Below are positions 1 to 8,404 of a stretch of 26,138 nucleotides of DNA, piece after piece (position 1 is the first letter of the stretch; every line of letters begins with the position of its first letter). The notes beneath the pieces were generated by a model that saw nothing but the letters and a program-made list of their open reading frames with translations, made no database searches and had not been told where the DNA came from. This stretch comes from Prevotella sp. UBA5387. GTDB lineage: Bacteria; Bacteroidota; Bacteroidia; Bacteroidales; Bacteroidaceae. A program made the translations under genes and the position numbers. The stretch lies in the NCBI GenBank assembly GCA_002407775.1, contig DHOP01000016.1:28060-54197 (forward strand). Direction: 5' to 3'.

Positions 1-24
1 CCCCCTTGTTAGCTAACAAGGGGG
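1..24. terminator. Perfect 24-bp palindrome, terminator-like hairpin upstream of mreC
   Basis: The first 24 bases are a perfect palindrome: CCCCCTTGTT, centre AGCT, AACAAGGGGG. As RNA this gives a 10-bp stem with a 4-nt loop, followed by TTTAAAA, a weak U-tract. It probably ends or attenuates the upstream transcript, expected to be mreB. The upstream gene is outside the window, so the role is inferred. Confidence 0.55.
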
Positions 25-105
25 TTTAAAAGCTTTCTCATGAAATGCTCTTCGTAATTATCTTTTTATATTTTCACACTTTCATTTGTTCATATTCTCT
101 GTGGT

Positions 106-972
106 ATGCGAAATCTGTTGGAGTTTCTTGCGAAGTTTAATCATTGGTTCGTTTTCCTGGCTCTTGAGGTGATCAGCATGGTGTTGCTGTTCCAATACAA
201 CAATTATCAGGGAAGCGTGTGGTTTTCCACGGCCAATGCCACGGCAGGAAAGATGCTTAGTTGGAGTGCTGAGGTAGAGTCATTCTTCTCCCTCTCCAAT
301 GTCAACGAGGAACTTACGCAGAGGAATCTCTATTTGGAGCGACAGGTTAAAAGCCTCTCTGATAAGCTCACTGAAACTACTCGTGATAGTAGTTGGATGA
401 GAAGGGACAAACTCGAGGTTCTCAAGGACTTCAAGTTGATACCTGCCAAGGTGGTGAGCAACAGCTTGAACCGTCACGACAACCTCATCACTATTAACAA
501 AGGTACTGCTGACGGCGTGACACGCGATATGGGCGTAGCCTGTGGAACTGGTGTCGTAGGCATCGTCTACTTGGCATCACAACATTACTCTGTGGTCATT
601 CCAGTGCTCAACACAAAGTCCAACATCAGTTGTCAGATACGCGGAAGGCGCTATTTTGGATATCTCAATTGGGATGGACACAACAGCAAACGCGCTTTCA
701 TTGACGACATTCCGCGACACGCCCACTTCAAACTTTACGATTTGGTTGAGACAAGTGGATATTCGTCAGTGTTCCCACCGGGTATAGCTGTTGGAAAGAT
801 TCTCCACGTATACAACTCCGTCGACGGATTGTCCTATCGCTTGGAGGTGGAGCTCTCAACTGACTTCGCTAAATTACGCGACGTCTGCGTCATTGACAAC
901 AAGCCCATGCAGGAGCAACTTGATGTGCTTCGCGCGGCACAAGACTCACTGAAAACAAAGGAAAGTAATTAG
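106..972 (+). CDS. mreC: Rod shape-determining protein MreC
   Basis: A 288-residue bitopic inner-membrane protein whose family scaffolds the elongasome by linking MreB, MreD, PBP2 and RodA. It has a short cytoplasmic N-terminus, one membrane segment at about residues 13-30, a heptad-like coiled coil at about 58-95 (NEELTQRNLYLERQVKSL), and then the periplasmic beta-domain with the family-like stretch INKGTADGVTRDMGVACGTGVVGIV at about 129-152, given here only to locate the domain start. The ATG at 106 places the membrane helix close to the N-terminus, as usual. No clear ribosome-binding site and no TAnnTTTG promoter are visible between 25 and 105, so it may be transcribed from upstream through the palindrome at 1-24. 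It ends 2 bp before mreD. The assignment rests on architecture and on the mreD-mrdA-rodA context. Confidence 0.95.
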   Translation: MRNLLEFLAKFNHWFVFLALEVISMVLLFQYNNYQGSVWFSTANATAGKMLSWSAEVESFFSLSNVNEELTQRNLYLERQVKSLSDKLTETTRDSSWMRRDKLEVLKDFKLIPAKVVSNSLNRHDNLITINKGTADGVTRDMGVACGTGVVGIVYLASQHYSVVIPVLNTKSNISCQIRGRRYFGYLNWDGHNSKRAFIDDIPRHAHFKLYDLVETSGYSSVFPPGIAVGKILHVYNSVDGLSYRLEVELSTDFAKLRDVCVIDNKPMQEQLDVLRAAQDSLKTKESN

Positions 973-974
973 TC

Positions 975-1478
975 ATGAACATCGATTTTCTGCGTCGTCT
1001 GCTTCTCTTCGTGGTGTTGCTGCTGGCCCAGGCCTTGGTGCTCAACCACATTCACCTATTCGGTTATGCCACGCCCCTGCTCTATGTTTATTTCATTATA
1101 AGTTTTAATCGCAACCATCCAAAGTCTGGAATTCTAGTTTGGAGCTTTCTTTTGGGACTCAGTGTGGACGTATTTTCCAACACTCCAGGAGTTGCTACTG
1201 GTGCGATGACCATGGTGGCATTGTTACAACCCTATGTCCTCGAATTGTTTATCCAACGGGATAGCGACGAGGATTTGCAACCAGCCATCTTCAGTTTGGG
1301 CTTTTCCAGGTACCTTTATTATTCAACCCTCCTGACGCTTATCTATTGTTTGTTGTTCTTTACCTTAGAGACGTTCAACTTTTTCAACTGGAAACAGTGG
1401 ACCTTGAGTGTGGGAGGAAGTACCCTTCTCTCGGTGATCCTCATTTTAGTAGTGGATAATTTGAGGAAGAATCGATGA
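975..1478 (+). CDS. mreD: Rod shape-determining protein MreD
   Basis: A 167-residue hydrophobic protein with about five predicted membrane segments (roughly 7-27, 30-45, 52-80, 108-130 and 142-162), ending in the basic sequence RKNR. MreD is a poorly conserved integral membrane partner of MreC in the rod complex. Size, topology and position between mreC and mrdA carry the call. It starts 2 bp after the mreC stop, and its stop overlaps the mrdA start by 4 bp (ATGA), which suggests translational coupling. Confidence 0.92.
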   Translation: MNIDFLRRLLLFVVLLLAQALVLNHIHLFGYATPLLYVYFIISFNRNHPKSGILVWSFLLGLSVDVFSNTPGVATGAMTMVALLQPYVLELFIQRDSDEDLQPAIFSLGFSRYLYYSTLLTLIYCLLFFTLETFNFFNWKQWTLSVGGSTLLSVILILVVDNLRKNR

Positions 1479-3325
1479 AGGACTATGATCTTGAAAACAG
1501 GAAATTTGTTATCGGTGGTATAGCGATTGTTATTGTAACAATCTATATCATCCGACTTTTCTCACTCCAGTTAGTCAGCGATGACTATCGTAAGAGTGCA
1601 GACTCCAACGCCTTTCTCAAGAAAATAGAGTATCCTTCGCGCGGTATTATCCGAGATCGTAAAGGCAAAATCTTAGTCTTCAATCAACCATCATATAATA
1701 TTATGGTGGTGATGAACGAGGAAAAAGGACACCTAGATACTATGGATTTCTGCAATACCATCGGTATAACGAAGGAATATTTCATCCAAAGGATGGAAGA
1801 AGTCAAGGATCCTGCCAAGAATCCGGGCTACTCCCGATTCACGCAACAGCTATTTCTGAGTCAGGTTGATGACCGCAATTTCAGTGTCTTTCAGGAAAAA
1901 ATGTTTCGTTTTCCAGGCTTTTATGCACAGAAACGCAGCATTCGTCAATATGAATATCCTTATGCAGCGCATGTGCTTGGCGATGTAGCCGAAGTGTCAC
2001 AAGGTGATATTGACGAGGACGACTATTACCAAGCAGGTGACTATATCGGCAAGCTTGGCGTAGAGCGGAGTTACGAAAAGCAGTTGAGAGGTGAGAAAGG
2101 GGTTCAGATCTTACTTCGTGACGCCCACGGAAGGATACAGGGAAAATATCAGCATGGGCGCTTCGATCACAAGCCTAAACCAGGAAAAGACCTCACACTG
2201 GCTATCGATATCGATCTGCAAGCTCTCGGAGAGCGACTTCTAGAGGGAAAAATCGGTGCTATAGTAGCCATAGATCCTCAGACCGGCGAAGTACTTAGCT
2301 TGGTGTCTTCGCCCACATTCGATCCACGAAACCTTGAGGGGAAGAAGCGCGGACCATATCATCGGATGTTGACTCGCGATGTTTGGAAGCCGATGTTGAA
2401 CCGTGCCATCATGGGACAATATCCTCCGGGTTCCACCTTTAAGACCTCACAAGGACTCATGTTCCTTACTGAAGGCATTATCAATAGCCACACTCAGTAT
2501 CCGTGTCACCATGGTTTCTATTATCGTGGACTACACGTTGGATGCCACGGACATGCCTCACCACTATCCATTGTGCCTGCCATCAGCACTTCATGCAACA
2601 GCTTCTTCTGTTGGGGATTGGTTAACATGATGGCCAATCGAAACAAATATAAAAACGTGCAATCTGCTATGGACACATGGCGAGACTACATGGTGAGCAT
2701 GGGATTTGGTTATAAGCTTGGCATTGACCTACCCGGTGAGAAGCGCGGGCTCATCCCAAATGCTGACTATTACGACAAAGCATACCGTGGTTCATGGAAC
2801 GGGCTGACCGTCATCAGTATCTCCATCGGACAGGGAGAGGTAAACCTCACGCCATTGCAGATCGCCAACCTTGGTGCCACTATTGCCAACCGCGGTTACT
2901 ACTACGTACCTCACGTGGTACAAAAAGTACAGGGCGAACCACTTGACACCACCTTCACAAGACGTCATTACACGCGAGCCAGCCGTCGTGCCTACGACCT
3001 AACCGTAGCCGGTATGCGCGCTTCCGTACTTGGTGGAACATGCAAACACCTCGGCGGATATAGCTTCCCGATATGTGGCAAGACCGGTACCGCACAAAAT
3101 CGCGGGCAGGACCACTCTGTGTTTATGGGTTTCGCACCCATGGACAATCCTAAGATTGCCATCGCGGTATATGTGGAGAACGGTGGTTTCGGTGCCGACT
3201 TTGCCGTGCCAATAGCCGGTTTGCTTTTTGAACAATATATCAAAGGCAAGCTTTCTCCAGATCGAGAGAAAGAAGCCGAAATGTTACAGAAACGGAGAAT
3301 AGCCTATGGCTCAAACAACAGATAA
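1475..3325 (+). CDS. mrdA: Penicillin-binding protein 2, elongation transpeptidase
   Basis: A 616-residue class B PBP, the D,D-transpeptidase that crosslinks peptidoglycan made by RodA during elongation. One membrane anchor lies at about residues 11-33. The pedestal/dimerisation domain covers roughly 50-235, and the transpeptidase domain begins at about 240. All three penicillin-binding motifs are present: S320-T-F-K323 (in PPGSTFK), S373-C-N375, and K536-T-G538. Length is normal for PBP2. It starts inside the end of mreD, and its own last 20 bases overlap rodA, so the four genes form one compact operon. The basic, charged C-terminus (RKRR-like, ending SNNR) lies in the overlap. Nothing looks broken. 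Confidence 0.97.
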   Translation: MKDYDLENRKFVIGGIAIVIVTIYIIRLFSLQLVSDDYRKSADSNAFLKKIEYPSRGIIRDRKGKILVFNQPSYNIMVVMNEEKGHLDTMDFCNTIGITKEYFIQRMEEVKDPAKNPGYSRFTQQLFLSQVDDRNFSVFQEKMFRFPGFYAQKRSIRQYEYPYAAHVLGDVAEVSQGDIDEDDYYQAGDYIGKLGVERSYEKQLRGEKGVQILLRDAHGRIQGKYQHGRFDHKPKPGKDLTLAIDIDLQALGERLLEGKIGAIVAIDPQTGEVLSLVSSPTFDPRNLEGKKRGPYHRMLTRDVWKPMLNRAIMGQYPPGSTFKTSQGLMFLTEGIINSHTQYPCHHGFYYRGLHVGCHGHASPLSIVPAISTSCNSFFCWGLVNMMANRNKYKNVQSAMDTWRDYMVSMGFGYKLGIDLPGEKRGLIPNADYYDKAYRGSWNGLTVISISIGQGEVNLTPLQIANLGATIANRGYYYVPHVVQKVQGEPLDTTFTRRHYTRASRRAYDLTVAGMRASVLGGTCKHLGGYSFPICGKTGTAQNRGQDHSVFMGFAPMDNPKIAIAVYVENGGFGADFAVPIAGLLFEQYIKGKLSPDREKEAEMLQKRRIAYGSNNR

Positions 3326-4775
3326 GCAACCCAGTGTCATCAGAAGTCTCGATTGGTGGACAATTGGCATCTATTTCGCCCTGTTGATCTTTGGGTGGAT
3401 CAGTGTCTGCGGTGCCAGTTACACCTATGGAGAGACCGATATCTTCAGCCTTTCCACACGCTCTGGCATGCAGATTCTGTGGATAGCCTCATCGCTTATG
3501 TTGGCCTTTGTGCTACTTATGCTCGATGACCGATACTACGACACCTTTGCCTACGTCATTTACGGGCTACTGCTACTACTGCTTTTTGTTACGATTTTCA
3601 ATCCCCATGAAATCAAAGGTTCGCGGTCGTGGCTGGTTCTCGGACCATTAAGAATACAACCAGCAGAATTTGCCAAGTTTGCCACGGCATTGGCGGTAGC
3701 CAAGTTGATGAGTACCTATGGATTCTCTATCAACAACTGGAAACACATAGTCACCGCAGTGGGTGTTGTGATTCTGCCCATGTTGTTCATCGTAGGGCAA
3801 CGAGAAACGGGTTCAGCGCTTGTCTATCTTGCCTTCTTCCTCATGTTCTATCGAGAAGGAATGCCGGGCAGTATACTCTTTACGGGGGTGGCATTGGTCA
3901 TCTATTTCGTGGTCGGTATTAAGTATGAGAATTTGCTTCTTTGGGACACTCCAACCTCGGTAGGCAAGTTTGTCGTATTGCTTCTGGTGCAAATCTTCAC
4001 CGCCGGCATGGTCTATACATATTGTAACGACAAGGGACGGGCTTTACGAATAGGCATTATCTGCTTGGGTATCACATTGATTGCCCTGTTGTTTTCGGAG
4101 TTTGTCATTCCATTCGACATTGTATGGGTGCAATTACTCATCTGTGCCGTACTTGTTGGAATACTTGTTTTCCAAGGTTTGGCGACGCGAATACCCAACT
4201 ACATGTACATTGCCCTGTTTGCTATTGGCTCCATCGTGTTTTTCTATAGTGCAGACTATGTACTCAACGATGTGATGAAGCCACACCAACGGGTGCGTAT
4301 CAATGTGCTCTTAGGGCTGGACGAAGACCTGGCAGGGGCTGGTTACAATGTGCACCAAAGTGAGATTGCCATCGGCTCAGGTGGCTTAAAGGGCAAAGGA
4401 TTCCTCAATGGCACCCAGACAAAGCTAAAGTTTGTGCCAGAACAAGACACCGATTTCATCTTTTGTACCGTTGGAGAGGAAGAAGGATTCGTGGGGTCTG
4501 CAGGTGTGTTACTGCTTTTCCTTGCACTGATATTACGACTCATTCGTTTGGCAGAACGCCAACCTTTCAAGTTCGGAAGGATTTATGGCTATTGCGTCTT
4601 GAGCATCTTCTTATTCCATGTGTTCATCAACGTGGGCATGGTATTGGGATTAACGCCTGTCATAGGTATTCCACTACCCTTCTTCAGTTATGGTGGCTCA
4701 TCACTATGGGGCTTTACTATCCTTTTGTTTATATTCCTAAGGATAGATGCAGGGCGTAATTTGGTAAGAAGATAA
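3306..4775 (+). CDS. rodA: SEDS peptidoglycan glycosyltransferase RodA
   Basis: A 489-residue SEDS-family polytopic protein that polymerises lipid II with PBP2. About ten membrane segments are visible. Family hallmarks include WLVLGPLRIQPAEFAKF after the second hydrophobic pair, the periplasmic stretch with KPHQRVR and GSGGLKGKGF, PEQDTDFIF followed by GEEEGF, and the C-terminal PLPFFSYGGSS signature. It is longer than the E. coli protein (about 370 residues) because of an extra hydrophobic middle region at about 205-300; longer RodA proteins are, to my knowledge, usual in Bacteroidota. Its start lies 20 bp inside mrdA. It ends 15 bp before a large inverted repeat that separates it from the convergent gldH. 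Confidence 0.96.
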   Translation: MAQTTDKQPSVIRSLDWWTIGIYFALLIFGWISVCGASYTYGETDIFSLSTRSGMQILWIASSLMLAFVLLMLDDRYYDTFAYVIYGLLLLLLFVTIFNPHEIKGSRSWLVLGPLRIQPAEFAKFATALAVAKLMSTYGFSINNWKHIVTAVGVVILPMLFIVGQRETGSALVYLAFFLMFYREGMPGSILFTGVALVIYFVVGIKYENLLLWDTPTSVGKFVVLLLVQIFTAGMVYTYCNDKGRALRIGIICLGITLIALLFSEFVIPFDIVWVQLLICAVLVGILVFQGLATRIPNYMYIALFAIGSIVFFYSADYVLNDVMKPHQRVRINVLLGLDEDLAGAGYNVHQSEIAIGSGGLKGKGFLNGTQTKLKFVPEQDTDFIFCTVGEEEGFVGSAGVLLLFLALILRLIRLAERQPFKFGRIYGYCVLSIFLFHVFINVGMVLGLTPVIGIPLPFFSYGGSSLWGFTILLFIFLRIDAGRNLVRR

Positions 4776-4789
4776 TGGGGTATTGGATT

Positions 4790-4891
4790 ATGAAAAGATG
4801 AAAGAATGAAAGGAAGAAAAGGTGAATGGGTTAGCTAACCATAAGTTTCCTTTCATCTTTCAATAATAGTTTCATTCTTTCATCTTTTCAT
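4790..4891. terminator. Bidirectional terminator-like inverted repeat between rodA and gldH
   Basis: Two perfect 22-nt complementary arms, 4790-4811 and 4870-4891, flank a 58-nt interior. The interior holds a second 10-bp inverted pair (4806-4815 with 4847-4856) that shares bases with the outer left arm, so the two stems exclude each other. A perfect 12-bp palindrome GGTTAGCTAACC sits at 4829-4840. The right arm is followed on the + strand by TTTTT. Arms are purine-rich on the left and pyrimidine-rich on the right. The right arm covers the gldH stop codon. It lies between convergent operons, which suits a two-way transcription stop. Confidence 0.7.
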
Positions 4892-5352
4892 TTTTTCAAA
4901 TTACTGACCGATATTCCGACATCAGACACACCTGGCATGATCTCGCGTCTCATATTATGACGCACGGTGATATGCAACGAATCGTGCTGATGCAGAAACA
5001 TTTGTGACACAGGGAAATCATACTGGTAATTGCTCACACCATTGCCTTTCGCCTTTCCATTTGAGTCGATTAGTCGACAGGTGAGCGTGTCAATCTGTTT
5101 TCGTTGTGAGGGATAGATAGTTTGTTCCACTATGAGTGTAAGACTCATAAATGGGTATTTGTTGCTCACGCGAAGACCAAGGTCTGTAGCGTAGAGTCCT
5201 TCTTCATTTACCGCAGGAACATTATATATCAGGGTATCCACCTTATCCCATCCGGCAAGTGGCGTATGACCATAATGGTGATATACCCTACCATCCTTGC
5301 AAGCTACAAGAAGAGCAAGTACAAAGAGTATGAACAACCCCCGAATTTTCAT
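4888..5352 (-). CDS. gldH: GldH-type lipoprotein
   Basis: A 154-residue lipoprotein. The N-terminus is a type II signal peptide with lipobox L15-V-A-C18, followed by a short beta-rich domain. GldH is required for gliding in Flavobacterium johnsoniae, but homologues are common in non-gliding Bacteroidota, where the role is not settled. The call is based on the size, the lipobox, the sequence pattern (YHHYGHTPLAGWDKVDTLIY, ending GISVSNLKK) and the position directly downstream of ricT and holB, a gene order I know from Bacteroides and Prevotella. Its ATG overlaps the ricT stop by 4 bp, so it is the last gene of a three-gene operon. Confidence 0.85.
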   Translation of the reverse strand: MKIRGLFILFVLALLVACKDGRVYHHYGHTPLAGWDKVDTLIYNVPAVNEEGLYATDLGLRVSNKYPFMSLTLIVEQTIYPSQRKQIDTLTCRLIDSNGKAKGNGVSNYQYDFPVSQMFLHQHDSLHITVRHNMRREIMPGVSDVGISVSNLKK

Positions 5353-6626
5353 TCCTTGACCTCAGTATTATTCTTGGAAGGCTGTCTCTCGAAGCGCTGA
5401 TTGTTTTGCCGCTTTGTTTGGTTGGCATTGACAACATTGTTTTGCTGATCACCATTGCGCCCTCTGGCATGGTGCCTATCACGACGATTTGGCCTTTGGC
5501 TCTGCTCATTTTTGGGGGCATTAGCATTGTTGCCATTGTTCTGACCACCATTTTTCTTCTTCTTTTTAGCCTTGTCAAATCGACTAACATCAGCGTCGGC
5601 AAGCAAGTCAACCGGTTTCTTCGTGACCTTTACGCCATCATTTTGATGAAGCGAGATGGGTTTCTCACCATGTTTATTCATCTGTATGATTTCCTTCACA
5701 CGATCCACACTGATGGTCTCCATGTTAGCACCCATATTCTTATCAGTCGAATAGGTACACAGTCCTGCAAGGATATCGGTCTTAAAGAGATGGTAGTCGT
5801 TGTCCTTGGTTTGTAGCATGATGTCTCTAGATGGCAGCTTTTGACTGGCATCAATGTATTGGTCTACCTCGTAATTGAGGCAACATTTCAGCTTTGCACA
5901 CATTCCTGCCAACTTCTGTGGGTTGAGAGAAAGATCCTGAATGCGGGCTGCGTTGGTAGAAACACTAGAGAAACTCTTGATCCAAGAAGAACAGCAGAGT
6001 TCCCTTCCACAAGGGCCTGTTCCTCCGATGCGTCCTGCTTCCTGGCGTGCACCAATCTGCTTCATCTCAATGCGCACATGAAAGGTATCGGCAAGTACCT
6101 TGATAAGTTGACGGAAGTCCACGCGCTCATCAGCGATATAGTAAAAGATTGCCTTATTACCATCGCCTTGATACTCCACGTCACCTATCTTCATCTTTAA
6201 ATCAAGTGACTTGGCAATCTGACGACTCTGTATCATGGTACCCTGCTCGCGACTCTTGGCCTCTTTCAGTTTGTCCATGTCCACGGGCTTGGCAATACGG
6301 TAAATACGACGAATCTCGTCGGGAGATTTAAGATTAGCCTTCTTTATCTGTCTAAGAACGAGACGACCTGTGAGCGTCACAACGCCGATGTCGTGCCCTG
6401 GATTGGCTTCCACGGCCACCACATCTCCCTTCTTAAGGTCGAGTTTGTTTACATTGTGGTAGTATCCCTTGCGGGTATTCTTGAATTGTACCTCCACCAA
6501 ATCGGTGCTTGTGGCATTGCCAGGAACATCTGCCAGCCAGTCATAGGTGTTGAGCTGACGGTCTTGTCGTCCCGCGGCACTATCGCCAAGGCCACGGCTA
6601 CAACCGCAACATATATTTTGTTTCAT
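5349..6626 (-). CDS. ricT: RicT/PSP1-family protein with Asn/Arg-rich tail
   Basis: A 425-residue protein with a PSP1 C-terminal-type domain. In Bacillus the relative RicT (YaaT) works with RicA and RicF in an Fe-S-containing complex that affects RNase Y and phosphorelay; the role in Bacteroidota is not established. The conserved cysteines are visible: GGTGPCGRELCC (C206, C211, C212) and MCAKLKCCLNYE (C243, C248, C249). An additional CCGC cluster lies at residues 6-9. From about residue 353 the protein becomes low-complexity and basic (KKKKKNGG, then Asn/Gln/Arg-rich), a likely disordered, possibly RNA-binding extension. It sits 2 bp after holB and overlaps gldH by 4 bp. Confidence 0.88.
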   Translation of the reverse strand: MKQNICCGCSRGLGDSAAGRQDRQLNTYDWLADVPGNATSTDLVEVQFKNTRKGYYHNVNKLDLKKGDVVAVEANPGHDIGVVTLTGRLVLRQIKKANLKSPDEIRRIYRIAKPVDMDKLKEAKSREQGTMIQSRQIAKSLDLKMKIGDVEYQGDGNKAIFYYIADERVDFRQLIKVLADTFHVRIEMKQIGARQEAGRIGGTGPCGRELCCSSWIKSFSSVSTNAARIQDLSLNPQKLAGMCAKLKCCLNYEVDQYIDASQKLPSRDIMLQTKDNDYHLFKTDILAGLCTYSTDKNMGANMETISVDRVKEIIQMNKHGEKPISLHQNDGVKVTKKPVDLLADADVSRFDKAKKKKKNGGQNNGNNANAPKNEQSQRPNRRDRHHARGRNGDQQNNVVNANQTKRQNNQRFERQPSKNNTEVKE

Positions 6627-6628
6627 AG

Positions 6629-7774
6629 CTATCGTCTTAAAAAAATGATCATATCTAGAGCCAGATTGAAGAACTGTATCTTCGCATTGGCATTTTGTGC
6701 GATGTCGCGGATGGTACGTTGCAACATATCGGCAATATCCACTACATTTCGCTCATTGATGAATCGGGCGAATTTATTGGCAAAATCCTCCTCCTCATGG
6801 GTCATATACAGGATGTTCTCCTGTCGGAAATTATAAGCGAAATTTTCCCTTACCATCTGGAGGAAGTAGGTCAGCATACGGCGTTGCTTTTCCCTGCCGA
6901 AGCCTGCTACCGTCTCACTCCAACTCTTCAACTCACGCAGGTCGCGGGCGTATGCCTTGCGCATGAGGATAACGAAAAGCTCAAAGAATTGTCGGTTCTC
7001 ATTACCAACATCGAGCAATTCCAAGGCTTTGAGCCAGTTACCATTGGCAGCTCGTGCGATGCGATGGGCATCCTCCTCGCCAATGCCACGTTTAGTGACA
7101 AGCGCTTGCTCTATATCAGCATCGTCCAAACGTTGTACGGCGAATCTCTGCACGCGACTACGGATAGTCTCCAGAAGCCGTTCAGGTTCCTCCGACACCA
7201 ACAAGAACACCGTTTGCAAGGGTGGTTCCTCCAGAAGTTTCAGCAACTTATTGGATGCCGTGAGGTTCATGCGCTCGGGCAACCAAAGAATGCTCACCTT
7301 ATAACCACCCTGACTCGACTTGATGTTGAGTTTATGATTAAGCAAATCACTCTCTGCTTCGAAGATAACGGCCTGCTGATTTTCGGCGGACATTCGTGTC
7401 ATCCATTGGTCCATGGTGAAGTAAGCACCCTCCATGACCAACTCATGCCACTCTTTGGCAAAGTCATCACTTGTAATCTTTCTTTCGCCAGGAGTACCCT
7501 TTGGACGGATGACTGGATAAGAAAAATGTAGGTCTGGGTGTTGCCATTTCCGAAGCATTGCCTCCGTATTGGCAATCTGAGCCGTACTCTGCAACAAGGA
7601 CTTCCCCTCCATCCGCTCACCAAGCAGATAAGAGGCAAATGCCAATGACAATGCCATCTTGCCACAACCAACGGGTCCAGTGAGCATCAGCGCATGGGGA
7701 ACGCGTTGTTCTTCCACAAGCTGCATCAGCCTGTGCTTGGCATCCTCCTGACCTATAACTTCGCTGAACTGCAT
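6629..7774 (-). CDS. holB: DNA polymerase III subunit delta-prime (clamp loader)
   Basis: A 381-residue AAA+ clamp-loader subunit. The N-terminus reads VIGQEDAKHRL, then a P-loop-like GPVGCGKM at residues 33-40, where Met replaces the usual Thr/Ser, consistent with a subunit that does not hydrolyse ATP. The motif HPDLHFSYPV (79-88) and the sensor region LLKLLEEPPLQTVFLL...IRSRVQRF are typical of delta-prime. The cysteine cluster normally found before HPDLHF (C-x2-C-x2-C zinc module) is absent: residues 58-78 have no cysteine, and the only cysteine near the N-terminus is in the P-loop. It is the first gene of the holB-ricT-gldH operon, with a TATCTTTG promoter element 34 bp upstream. Confidence 0.93.
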   Translation of the reverse strand: MQFSEVIGQEDAKHRLMQLVEEQRVPHALMLTGPVGCGKMALSLAFASYLLGERMEGKSLLQSTAQIANTEAMLRKWQHPDLHFSYPVIRPKGTPGERKITSDDFAKEWHELVMEGAYFTMDQWMTRMSAENQQAVIFEAESDLLNHKLNIKSSQGGYKVSILWLPERMNLTASNKLLKLLEEPPLQTVFLLVSEEPERLLETIRSRVQRFAVQRLDDADIEQALVTKRGIGEEDAHRIARAANGNWLKALELLDVGNENRQFFELFVILMRKAYARDLRELKSWSETVAGFGREKQRRMLTYFLQMVRENFAYNFRQENILYMTHEEEDFANKFARFINERNVVDIADMLQRTIRDIAQNANAKIQFFNLALDMIIFLRR

Positions 7775-7807
7775 GGTTTAAGCATCATTGATAAAGTGAT
7801 TTGGCTA

Positions 7808-7841
7808 CAAAGATAGTAAAAATTAATGAAGAATATCACAA
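7808..7841 (-). promoter_or_regulatory. Promoter of holB-ricT-gldH
   Basis: On the minus strand TATCTTTG (7808-7815) matches the Bacteroidota -7 box TAnnTTTG. A TTG at 7839-7841 lies 23 bp upstream, a somewhat long spacing. The predicted start falls about 25 nt before the holB ATG. The -7 box is convincing, the -33 box is weak. Confidence 0.5.
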
Positions 7842-7842
7842 G

Positions 7843-8165
7843 AAATTCATCTTTTGTATTAACTATCAAAATGCCAAAATCATCATTTGGGAGCATGATA
7901 GCTAAGGGCTTTTTAATGAGCCTTCGCGACAAAACGAAGAAATAAGGAGGCTACAGAAACCACATTATCATGTGATACAAACAAAAAAACCGTATAACGA
8001 ACAATGTTTTCACTCTATACAATTCAAGTAAAAGACCATAAACAAACTTTAGGAATATACTATTTTTGTAAATAAGGTTCCTAGTCTTTCAGCATTCAAG
8101 CCTCATTTCTCTCTTGAATTCTCACTCTAAAACCTCATGATTAGTATATCTTTCGCACCAAGATC
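7843..8165. other. Intergenic DNA without visible genes
   Basis: Between the holB promoter and the 22-bp array I see AT-rich sequence with no open frame that looks coding. A + strand TATTTTTG at 8061-8068 resembles a -7 box, but no matching -33 box precedes it and no gene follows. The last 22 bases (8144-8165, with TCGCACCA) may be a decayed additional copy of the array unit. Confidence 0.5.
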
Positions 8166-8319
8166 ATCAATGGCATCGCAAAAAGGTATCAATAGCCTTG
8201 CGAAAGGATACCAATGGCGCTGCGTTTAGATAGTAAACGCGTCGCCAAAGCATAGTAATCGCAACGCCATTAGTGCCGAATCGCACCGCCAAAGGGCACT
8301 TATCGCGTATCAAGAAAAA
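8166..8319. repeat. Degenerate tandem array, 7 units of exactly 22 bp (array A)
   Basis: Seven consecutive 22-bp units start at 8166, 8188, 8210, 8232, 8254, 8276 and 8298. On the + strand the core reads roughly AATCGCAACGCC followed by AAAGGAT/C; units differ from each other by several bases but keep register without insertion or deletion. The minus strand gives the same motif as the second array at 14346-14477 (GCGATTGATATCC then TTTGGCGTT). It starts 86 bp downstream of the nuclease gene (stop at 8405) and reads in that gene's sense direction. No spacers are present, so it is not a CRISPR array. Function unknown. Confidence 0.8.
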
Positions 8320-8404
8320 TTATCTAGATTGTGTTGGGAAATTGAATGAACAAGGGTTGAATTACTACTATCACAAAAGTCATTTGCTCAGACAATAAGA
8401 ATAC

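Noticed and set aside
6695..7531. 278-codon + strand ORF opposite holB
   Set aside because: It is the antisense shadow of a clear delta-prime gene whose motifs all lie on the minus strand.
8061..8068. + strand promoter in the holB-nuclease gap
   Set aside because: TATTTTTG fits the -7 box, but no -33 box lies 19-22 bp upstream and no + strand gene follows.
8166..8319. CRISPR array
   Set aside because: The units are directly adjacent with a 22-bp period and no unique spacers, and no cas genes lie nearby.
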